Shown here in pieces: positions 40,965-47,788 of a DNA stretch of 50,652 nucleotides. The notes beneath the pieces were generated by a model. The model saw nothing but the letters and a program-made list of their open reading frames with translations. It did no database searches and was not told the DNA's origin. The stretch is from Treponema sp. (lineage in GTDB: Bacteria; Spirochaetota; Spirochaetia; Treponematales; Treponemataceae): positions 1 through 50,652 of the forward strand of contig JAILNY010000084.1 in the NCBI GenBank assembly GCA_024691105.1, read 5' to 3'. Each line of letters begins with the position of its first letter. Position 1 is the first letter of the stretch. The position numbers and the translations under genes were made by a program.

Positions 40965-41986
40965 TATGCTTTACCTCCTTTTTTTTCAGGAGTTTTTTTT
41001 CCGTAGCCGTATTTTCGTGTACTCAAATTATTGAGGAACGGAACGAGCGAGTTCATAATTAAGATTGAGAACATTACACCTTCCGGATAGCCGCCAAACT
41101 GTCTTATGAGGAATGTAATAAGACCGCAGCCTGCGCCAAAAACAAGACGTCCGTATTTTGTAACAGGAGAAGTTGTGTAGTCTGTTACCATAAACACAGC
41201 ACCAAATAAAAGACCGCCGCTTAAGAGTGTAAATACAACATCTCCTCCGGCAAGAAAAGTTGCAAGGGCGCAGGTTGCAACCATTGCAAGTGGTGCTCTC
41301 CAGTCAATGATTTTTGTCGCAAGAAGAAAGATTGCAGAAATAACGATTGCGGCGATACAGGTTTCTCCGATACAACCGCCGTGGTTTCCGACAAAGAGGT
41401 TCCAGTAGAATTGTGACTGTGAACCTGAAGGAATTACGTTTGCAAGTTGTGTTGCAGAGCTTACCGCATCGGCGGCATTTTTTGCCCATGGCGAGCCAAG
41501 CGCAAGCGGCGTTGCAGTTGTAATTGCATCAAAGCCTGGCTTTGACCACATAGATCCCATAGCAACCGGAAAGCTCACTATAAGGAAGGCACGTCCGCTT
41601 AAAGCAGGATTCCATACGTTGGACCCAAGACCGCCGAAAAAGCCTTTCGTTACAACAACGGCAAAAAGTGCGCCGAGAATTGTCATCCAGAAAGGTAGTG
41701 ACGGTGGAAGAGTCAGCGCTAAAAGAATACCTGTAACAACGGCACTAAAGTCAAGAACCGATACCTTTTTATGAATCAGAATCTGGAATAAGGCTTCGAA
41801 TAACACACACGAAGCAACAGATACCAAAATTGTAATTAATGCCGGAATACCAAAGTAATAAATACCCGCAGCGCATTCTGGTAAAAGCGAAAGACAAACC
41901 ATCTTCATTATAGTGCTTGTTTTTCGTTTTGCCGAAAAATGAGGTCCCGGCGAAAGATTTATTTCATTTGAAACGTTTTCAGCCAT
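40964..41986 (-). CDS. rnfD: Rnf complex subunit D (covalent FMN, membrane)
   Basis: A 340-residue membrane subunit with about nine helices, related to NqrB. The FMN-attachment region reads FDAITTATPLALG, with TTAT where many relatives have SGAT. Core helices include SGRAFLIVSFPV. It starts three bases after rnfC. It and RnfG form the extra-cytoplasmic flavin pathway. Confidence 0.95.
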   Translation of the reverse strand: MAENVSNEINLSPGPHFSAKRKTSTIMKMVCLSLLPECAAGIYYFGIPALITILVSVASCVLFEALFQILIHKKVSVLDFSAVVTGILLALTLPPSLPFWMTILGALFAVVVTKGFFGGLGSNVWNPALSGRAFLIVSFPVAMGSMWSKPGFDAITTATPLALGSPWAKNAADAVSSATQLANVIPSGSQSQFYWNLFVGNHGGCIGETCIAAIVISAIFLLATKIIDWRAPLAMVATCALATFLAGGDVVFTLLSGGLLFGAVFMVTDYTTSPVTKYGRLVFGAGCGLITFLIRQFGGYPEGVMFSILIMNSLVPFLNNLSTRKYGYGKKTPEKKGGKA

Positions 41987-41989
41987 TTT

Positions 41990-43327
41990 CTACCTCCCCT
42001 TACTGTCCCTGAATTTTTTCTTTCCGAGTTTAAAAATCTGAACAAGCGGAACATCACTTGGACAGATGAACGAGCACGAACCGCATTCAATACAGTCCAT
42101 AAGACCTTTCTTTAATGCAAGCGGAATGTCGTCACAGTTAACGGCGCGGCTCATCAATACAGGTTCAAGCTGCATTGGACAGACGCTGATACATCTTCCA
42201 CAGCCGATACAAGGAAGAGGCTGTGATTTGCCGGTTTCTTCTTCTGTTAAAAAGAGGACGCCGCTTGTTCCCTTCTGAACCGGAAAGTCTGCGCTCTGCA
42301 TTGACTGTCCCATCATTGGACCGCCGTGCAGTATTTTAGAAACTTTGTCTTCAAGCTGAACAACCTGAGGAATAAGGTCGCCGACAAGAGTTCCGATTGG
42401 AACAACGATATTCATCGGAGTCTTGCATGCATCGCCCGAGATTGTAAGAGGGCGCTCGATAAGAGGTTTACCAAGTCTGAATGCATCCGAAATTGCGTTT
42501 ACCGTTCCGACGTTGCAGATAATGCAGCCGGTAGTAAACGGAAGCGCTCCGGATGGAACTTCTTTTTTTGTCAGGGCAGTGATAAGATTTTTTTCTGCGC
42601 CCTGAGGGTATTTTGTCTTAACGATACAGACTTCGATTTTATATTCAAGGTCGGTAAGAGAATCAATCTTTTTCTGAATTGAATCTTTTAAGAACGCTTT
42701 GTTTTTTTCAAGAGCGATGATTGCAGGTGCACTGACGATGTGCTGAACAATGCGGATACCGTCAAGAATGCGGTCAATCTTTTCTGCAAGCAGAGATTCA
42801 TCTATTGTAAGATATGGTTCGCACTCTGCGGCATTTATGATTAAGTGTTCAATTTTTGTATCTGCCGGGTATTTAAATTTGACAAAGGTTGGAAAGCTTG
42901 CTCCACCCATGCCGGTAATTCCTGATTGATGAATGCGTTCGATAGCTTCATCTCTTGTGCAGGTAAAAGGATCAAGTGGATCCATGTAGGCAGTTTTGTT
43001 TCTGTCGTCTGGGTTTTCTTTATTTTCTTCTATTGTAATGCATAATGCTTCTGCTCCACCAGCGACAAGATGTGTCGAAATCTTTTTAACTTTTCCGGTG
43101 ATAGAAGCATGAACAGGACATGAAATCGTGCCTGTTCCATTTGCAATGACCTGGCCTTTTACAACCTGATCGCCGACGTTTACAAGCGGAGAATTAGGAG
43201 CTCCTCCCATTGTTACAGGAATCGTAACGGTTTGAGTAGAAGGAAACTGAAATGTGATTTCTTTTCCGCGTGAGCGTTCTTTTCTGTCTTTCGGGTGAAC
43301 GCCCCCTTTGAACGTAAATTCTTTCAT
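41990..43327 (-). CDS. rnfC: Rnf complex subunit C (NADH/NAD+ site)
   Basis: A 445-residue peripheral subunit at the cytoplasmic face, which binds NAD and FMN and two 4Fe-4S clusters. The N-terminus FKGGVHPKDRKERSRGKEI, the nucleotide-binding GMGGASFPTFVK and ITGKVKKI are typical. The clusters are CIGCGRCISVCPMQLEP and CIECGSCSFICPSDVP. It is the first gene of the operon. There is no ribosome-binding site before the ATG at 43327. Confidence 0.96.
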   Translation of the reverse strand: MKEFTFKGGVHPKDRKERSRGKEITFQFPSTQTVTIPVTMGGAPNSPLVNVGDQVVKGQVIANGTGTISCPVHASITGKVKKISTHLVAGGAEALCITIEENKENPDDRNKTAYMDPLDPFTCTRDEAIERIHQSGITGMGGASFPTFVKFKYPADTKIEHLIINAAECEPYLTIDESLLAEKIDRILDGIRIVQHIVSAPAIIALEKNKAFLKDSIQKKIDSLTDLEYKIEVCIVKTKYPQGAEKNLITALTKKEVPSGALPFTTGCIICNVGTVNAISDAFRLGKPLIERPLTISGDACKTPMNIVVPIGTLVGDLIPQVVQLEDKVSKILHGGPMMGQSMQSADFPVQKGTSGVLFLTEEETGKSQPLPCIGCGRCISVCPMQLEPVLMSRAVNCDDIPLALKKGLMDCIECGSCSFICPSDVPLVQIFKLGKKKFRDSKGR

Positions 43328-43333
43328 AAAATA

Positions 43334-43362
43334 AGTTTATTTCAACATCAAAGATTGGTAAA
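43334..43362 (-). promoter_or_regulatory. Candidate promoter of the rnf operon
   Basis: On the minus strand, TTTACC (43362-43357), 17-bp spacer, TAAACT (43339-43334). Both boxes match the consensus at only four of six bases. The -10 ends six bases before the rnfC ATG, which fits the leaderless pattern seen elsewhere but is weaker. Confidence 0.4.
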
Positions 43363-43467
43363 GGAAAAAAAAGTAAAAAAAATCATTATTAGCAATGACT
43401 AACGCACGCACCTGCAGACGAGTGCACAAACAAGCTGAATGAGACTCGATTATACTTTCGAATTTTT

Positions 43468-43496
43468 TTGCCAAAAATATAATTCCGATTTATAAT
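43468..43496 (+). promoter_or_regulatory. Promoter of the xylanase gene
   Basis: -35 TTGCCA (43468-43473), 17-bp spacer, -10 TATAAT (43491-43496). The leader is about 20 nt and carries GAGG. Confidence 0.75.
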
Positions 43497-43524
43497 TATC
43501 TATACTCTCAATAACGAGGCCAAT

Positions 43525-44538
43525 ATGAAAAAAATAAGCAGCTTTCTGGCAGCGGCTCTTTGTGTGCTCTGTCTTTCTTCATGCGGAAGTTCTTTCCGTG
43601 ATCTTGCAAAAAAGAATGGATTTAATTCAGGCTATGCAATTACCGCAGGAGACTTTTTAGATCCTGAAACTTCAAAAATAATCAAAAACGATTGTAATAT
43701 TCTTGTTTACGAAAATTCAATGAAGTGGATTAACTTAAGACCAAAGGTAAACTACTGGAGCTGGAGCGATATTGATTCACTTATAAAATATGCTGAAGAA
43801 AATAAAATTACCGTTAAGTGGCATACTTTATTCTGGCATCAGCAGAACTCTCCGTTTATTTCAAGCTCATGGACCCGCGACCAGGCGCTTAAGATGATGG
43901 ATGAACACATCTCTATGATTATGACCCGTTATAAGGGCAAGATTGCTGAATACGATGTCGTTAACGAAATGTTTGAAGAAGACGGCTCAATGCGAAAGAG
44001 TATCTGGTACAACACAATCGGACCAGATTACATTGAGCATGCTTTGATTAAGGCTCGCGAAATTGATCCTAACGCTAAGCTTTATCTGAATGAATACAAT
44101 AACGAAGAAATGGGGCATCCAAAAGCTGATGCCATGTACAAAATGGTAAAGGATTTTAAGGAGCGCGGAATTCCTATTGACGGAATCGGAATGCAGCTTC
44201 ATCTTGATGCAACATTAAAATACAGCGAAAACGCAATCCGCGAAAACATTAAGCGCTACAACGACCTTGGGCTTGAAGTTTCGTTCAGCGAGGTTGACAT
44301 CAGAATCCCGACAAATAATCCTGCTGCTTACGAAAAGGCTCAGGAAGATATGTATCTTATGCTTTACCGCCTTGCAAAAGAAAGCCCTAATGTAAAGAGT
44401 GTCATTACCTGGGGAATTTCTGACCGCCACAGCTGGGTTCCTTCTGCATTTTCTGGAAAAGGCTCGGCTCTTTTGTATGACAAATACTTAAAGCCAAAGG
44501 CTGTTTATAAGGCCATCGAAAAAGAATTGAGTAAGTAA
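43525..44538 (+). CDS. Endo-1,4-beta-xylanase, GH10, lipoprotein
   Basis: Cleaves internal bonds of xylan outside the inner membrane. The 337-residue protein has a lipoprotein signal with lipobox LSSC (Cys20) and then a single GH10 barrel. The acid/base is Glu148 (DVVNEMF) and the nucleophile Glu256 (SFSEVDIR), with KWHTLFWHQQ and SVITWGISDRHSW as family markers. There is no carbohydrate-binding module, so it probably works on oligosaccharides at the cell surface. Preceded by a promoter and followed by a terminator, so monocistronic. It points to a plant-fibre habitat. Confidence 0.93.
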   Translation: MKKISSFLAAALCVLCLSSCGSSFRDLAKKNGFNSGYAITAGDFLDPETSKIIKNDCNILVYENSMKWINLRPKVNYWSWSDIDSLIKYAEENKITVKWHTLFWHQQNSPFISSSWTRDQALKMMDEHISMIMTRYKGKIAEYDVVNEMFEEDGSMRKSIWYNTIGPDYIEHALIKAREIDPNAKLYLNEYNNEEMGHPKADAMYKMVKDFKERGIPIDGIGMQLHLDATLKYSENAIRENIKRYNDLGLEVSFSEVDIRIPTNNPAAYEKAQEDMYLMLYRLAKESPNVKSVITWGISDRHSWVPSAFSGKGSALLYDKYLKPKAVYKAIEKELSK

Positions 44539-44552
44539 GGTTATTTAAGTTT

Positions 44553-44585
44553 AAAAGCCGCCCGATTTTGGGTGGCTTTTTTTTT
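44553..44585 (+). terminator. Terminator after the xylanase gene
   Basis: AAAAGCCGCCC and GGGTGGCTTTT form a stem with one G-T pair, followed by a T-run. Confidence 0.85.
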
Positions 44586-44592
44586 CATATTA

Positions 44593-44621
44593 TTGAAAGA
44601 GACTGTGTTTTTTGATATATT
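44593..44621 (+). promoter_or_regulatory. Promoter of purE, predicted leaderless
   Basis: -35 TTGAAA (44593-44598), 17-bp spacer, -10 TATATT (44616-44621). The ATG of purE starts after seven more bases and no Shine-Dalgarno sequence is present. Confidence 0.75.
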
Positions 44622-44628
44622 CATTGAC

Positions 44629-45120
44629 ATGAAAGTCGCAATTTTCTTTGGTTCAAAATCAGACACAGAAAAAATGAAAAAGGCTGCAGATGTACTGGCA
44701 GAATTTGGTGTTGAATACAAGGCATTTGTATTGTCAGCTCATCGTGCAGGGGAACAGCTTCATCGGACTGTAAAGCAGGTAGAAGAAGAAGGCTATGAGG
44801 TTATCATTGCCGGTGCAGGACTTGCGGCAGCTTTGCCGGGAGTTATTGCAGGTATTACAACTATTCCTGTAATTGGTGTTCCGCTTGAATGTATCTCTGA
44901 TAAGTCAAACGGTCTTGGTGGAATGGATGCACTTCTTTCTATTGTGCAGATGCCGCCACAGATTCCGGTTGCGACTGTCGGTATAGGTAATGCAAAAAAC
45001 GCAGGATATCTTGCAGTAGAAATTCTTTCAATAAAATATCCTGAACTTAAAGCAAAACTTAAAGAATTCCGTGCAAAGCTTGCAGAAGATGCGGCTAAGG
45101 GCGCAGAAGTTACTTTTTAA
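44629..45120 (+). CDS. purE: PurE, phosphoribosylaminoimidazole carboxylase (class II type)
   Basis: Acts in purine synthesis on AIR. The 163-residue protein contains GSKSDTEKMKKA, the SAHRAGEQLHRTV motif and GAGLAAALPG. The bacterial class I enzyme normally has SAHRTP; the SAHRA form with the later GLGGMDALLSIVQMP agrees with class II PurE, and treponemal PurE is known to be a true AIR carboxylase using CO2 directly. The start at 44629 is chosen over 44572 because it opens the family core and lies just after a promoter. A purK gene is not present here, as expected for class II. Confidence 0.88.
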   Translation: MKVAIFFGSKSDTEKMKKAADVLAEFGVEYKAFVLSAHRAGEQLHRTVKQVEEEGYEVIIAGAGLAAALPGVIAGITTIPVIGVPLECISDKSNGLGGMDALLSIVQMPPQIPVATVGIGNAKNAGYLAVEILSIKYPELKAKLKEFRAKLAEDAAKGAEVTF

Positions 45121-45153
45121 AAGTGAATTCCGGTAATAATTAAATTCACTTTT
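45119..45153 (+). terminator. AT-rich hairpin between purE and purM
   Basis: AAAAGTGAATT (45119-45129) and AATTCACTTTT (45143-45153) pair perfectly over 11 bp. Only a short T-run follows, so it may give partial termination or protect the purE transcript. Confidence 0.55.
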
Positions 45154-45176
45154 AATAAAATACATGGGAGATAAAT

Positions 45177-46277
45177 ATGGCAAAGATTGATTATAAACAG
45201 TCTGGTGTTGACGTAGAAGAAGGTTATCGCGCAGTAAATAAATACAAAGATCATGCAGCCCGCACTGTGATTCCTGGAATGCTTACTGGCCTTGGAAGTT
45301 TTAACGGAATGTTTGAAATTCCAAAGGGAATTAAAAATCCTGTAATGGTAAGTGGTACTGACGGTGTTGGAACAAAACTTGACATCGCATTCCAGATGAA
45401 AAAATATGACACTGTCGGAATTGACTGTGTTGCAATGAGCGTAAACGATATTCTTTGTTCTGGCGTTCAGACATTGTTCTTTTTGGACTACATTGCCTGC
45501 GGAAATCTTGAAGCAGATGTTGCTGCAGAACTCGTAAAGGGTGTTGCAGACGGTTGTGTAGAAACTGGCTGTGCATTGCTTGGTGGTGAAACTGCTGAGA
45601 TGCCGGGCTTTTATGACAAGGGTAAATATGACCTTGCAGGTTTTGGTGTAGGTGTCGGCGATAAGACTCAGATGATTACCGGAAAAGAAATCCAGGCAGG
45701 CGATGTTCTTGTCGGACTTTCTTCAACTGGTGTTCACTCAAACGGTTTTTCACTTGTACGTAAGCTTGTAACAAACTTTGACGACAAATTTATTCTTGAC
45801 GGAAAAGATACTGGAAAAACAATCGGTGAAGTTCTTCTTACACCGACACGTATATACGTAAAACCAGTAATGGAAGTTCTCGGAAAATACCGCAAGGCAG
45901 TTCACGGAATGGTTCATGTTACAGGCGGCGGTTTTTACGAAAACATTCCGCGCATGTATCCAAAGGCAGACAAAGGAAAGCGTCAGCTTATTTCTATTAT
46001 TAAGCGCGACAGCTGGGATATTCCTCCTGTATTTGGTGAACTTATCAAGCGCGGTGCTGATGTAGAAAAGATTTACAATACTTTCAATATGGGAATCGGT
46101 TTTGTTCTTGCAGTAAGTGCAAAAGAAGCTGACGCTGTTGTCGAGATGTTCAACAAGAACGCTTCTAAGTATTCAAGACCAGATACTCCTGATATGAAAG
46201 CATACAAGATTGGCCGCGTAGCTTATGCAGAAGGCGAGGTAAACGGCCAGAAAGATTCGGTTCTCTTTGAGGACTAA
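45177..46277 (+). CDS. purM: Phosphoribosylformylglycinamidine cyclo-ligase
   Basis: Closes the imidazole ring in purine synthesis, making AIR, the substrate of PurE. The 366-residue protein has the PurM signatures SGTDGVGTKLDIAF, LLGGETAEMPGFY, STGVHSNGFSLVR and HVTGGGFYENIPRM. GGGAG precedes the ATG. It follows purE after a hairpin and precedes purN after a terminator, so the three genes may be separate or partly linked transcripts. Confidence 0.96.
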   Translation: MAKIDYKQSGVDVEEGYRAVNKYKDHAARTVIPGMLTGLGSFNGMFEIPKGIKNPVMVSGTDGVGTKLDIAFQMKKYDTVGIDCVAMSVNDILCSGVQTLFFLDYIACGNLEADVAAELVKGVADGCVETGCALLGGETAEMPGFYDKGKYDLAGFGVGVGDKTQMITGKEIQAGDVLVGLSSTGVHSNGFSLVRKLVTNFDDKFILDGKDTGKTIGEVLLTPTRIYVKPVMEVLGKYRKAVHGMVHVTGGGFYENIPRMYPKADKGKRQLISIIKRDSWDIPPVFGELIKRGADVEKIYNTFNMGIGFVLAVSAKEADAVVEMFNKNASKYSRPDTPDMKAYKIGRVAYAEGEVNGQKDSVLFED

Positions 46278-46283
46278 GTTATT

Positions 46284-46313
46284 AAAAAGCGCGGGTTTTT
46301 GGCCCGCGTTTTT
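46284..46313 (+). terminator. Terminator between purM and purN
   Basis: CGCGGG (46290-46295) and CCCGCG (46303-46308), A-rich before and TTTTT after. Confidence 0.8.
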
Positions 46314-46336
46314 AGTTTTTGTTTTAGGAATAAATT

Positions 46337-46966
46337 ATGAATATTGCAGTTTTAGTTTCTGGTGGCGGAACAAATTTACAGGCGCTTATTGATTATCAAA
46401 GAGAGAATAAAGACTGTCCTTACAAGATTGTCTGTGTTATAAGCGATCACAAGGATGCTTATGCATTGGAACGCGCAAAAAATGCCGGAATTCCTTCTAC
46501 AATCCGAAGCCCTTATTCTGTAATGGGAAAAGAAACAGCGCAGGCTTCTGACCGTGATATAAAGCGCCGGGCTGTAAGCGATGCCATGCTTGCTGACTGT
46601 AAGAATTACGGGGCCGACATCATCGTAGAAGCCGGCTGTCTTACTGTCCTTGCCGGAGCCATAATCCAGGAATACAAAGACCGCATTATAAACCTTCACC
46701 CGGCTCTTTTGCCAAAGTTTGGCGGCGTTGGAATGTGGGGGCATCATGTGCACGAGGCTGTTCTTGCAGCTGGCGAAAAAGAAAGCGGCTGTACTGTTCA
46801 TATTGCAGACGGCGGCTGTGACACAGGCCGTATTCTTGTTCAAAAAAGAGTGCCTGTAATGAGCGGTGATACTGTAGAAACATTGTATGCGCGTATCGCG
46901 CCGCAGGAGCACAAGGCCATTGTTGAAGGCGTTTTGATGCTCATCAACGAGATAAAATGTAAGTAA
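46337..46966 (+). CDS. purN: Phosphoribosylglycinamide formyltransferase
   Basis: Adds the first formyl group in purine synthesis using 10-formyl-tetrahydrofolate. The 209-residue protein begins MNIAVLVSGGGTNLQALID. The catalytic Asn and His are in NLHPALLPKFGG and the Asp in DGGCDTG. The segment GVGMWGHHVHEAVL is a variant of the usual HxxR/HxxA string. An AGGA-like ribosome-binding site precedes the start. Confidence 0.94.
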   Translation: MNIAVLVSGGGTNLQALIDYQRENKDCPYKIVCVISDHKDAYALERAKNAGIPSTIRSPYSVMGKETAQASDRDIKRRAVSDAMLADCKNYGADIIVEAGCLTVLAGAIIQEYKDRIINLHPALLPKFGGVGMWGHHVHEAVLAAGEKESGCTVHIADGGCDTGRILVQKRVPVMSGDTVETLYARIAPQEHKAIVEGVLMLINEIKCK

Positions 46967-46990
46967 AGTGTAAAAAAACGTAAATTCTGC

Positions 46991-47021
46991 AAAAAAGGGT
47001 AAAAAAATTGCCCTTTTTTTT
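46991..47021 (+). terminator. Terminator after purN
   Basis: AAAAAAGGG and CCCTTTTTT around a short A-rich loop, then T-run. Confidence 0.8.
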
Positions 47022-47039
47022 ATTTTTTTATTGACGATT

Positions 47040-47070
47040 TTGACTTTTTTTTACTAATTTTATCTATATA
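47040..47070 (+). promoter_or_regulatory. Candidate promoter of grpE-dnaK-dnaJ
   Basis: TTGACT (47040-47045) with TATATA (47065-47070, 19-bp spacer) or TCTATA (47063-47068, 17-bp spacer). No CIRCE inverted repeat for HrcA is present between purN and grpE. Confidence 0.5.
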
Positions 47071-47101
47071 GAATAGAAAAATTAAAAGGATTTTACAGAT
47101 A

Positions 47102-47752
47102 ATGGCAGATGAAGAAGTAAAGCAGGAAGAAGTTAAAGAAAACGAAGAAACTGCTAAAACAGAAGAAACACAGACAGAAAACGGCTCTTCTGAACAGAGT
47201 GCAGCTGAAGGTTCTGCAGAAGAATCAAAAGATGCTTCTGATAACGAAACTAAAGAAGAAGTAAAAGAAGAACCTGAAGAGCTGACAGATGCTGAAAAAA
47301 TTGAACAGCTTACAAAAGAAAACGCAGATTTAAAAGATCAGCTTTTGCGCCGCGCTGCAGATTTTGACAACTATCGTAAGCGCATGATAAAAGAAAAGCA
47401 GGAAACATTTGATTATGCAAATGCAAATCTTTTAGCTGACCTTCTTGACAGTCTTGATAATTTTGACAGAACTGTAGAAGCTGGTGCAACTGCAACAGAT
47501 GTTAAGTCAGTTGTTGAAGGCGTTAAGATGGTAAATTCAAACCTTGTAAAAATGCTTGAGTCAAAATATGGACTTACAAGCTATGCTGCAGAAGGTGATG
47601 AATTTGATCCTGATATTCACGAGGCAATCGGCCGTGTTGAAGAAGAAGGAAAAGATAAAGAAACTTTAAAGCAGGTGTACTTAAAAGGGTACAAGCTTAA
47701 AGATAAAGTAATCAGAAACGCTAAGGTAATGGTTAGCGTTCCGAAAGCATAA
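47102..47752 (+). CDS. grpE: Nucleotide-exchange factor GrpE
   Basis: Releases ADP from DnaK. The 216-residue protein has a long Glu/Lys/Ser-rich N-terminal tail (about 1-65), then the coiled coil (LKDQLLRRAADFDNYRKRM) and a beta domain ending with VSVPKA. The acidic tail is longer than usual and likely disordered. AAGGA lies 11 bases before the ATG. dnaK starts 36 bases after the stop. Confidence 0.95.
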   Translation: MADEEVKQEEVKENEETAKTEETQTENGSSEQSAAEGSAEESKDASDNETKEEVKEEPEELTDAEKIEQLTKENADLKDQLLRRAADFDNYRKRMIKEKQETFDYANANLLADLLDSLDNFDRTVEAGATATDVKSVVEGVKMVNSNLVKMLESKYGLTSYAAEGDEFDPDIHEAIGRVEEEGKDKETLKQVYLKGYKLKDKVIRNAKVMVSVPKA

Positions 47753-47788
47753 ATTAATAGACCGGGCGAGACCTGGGAGGATAGAATT

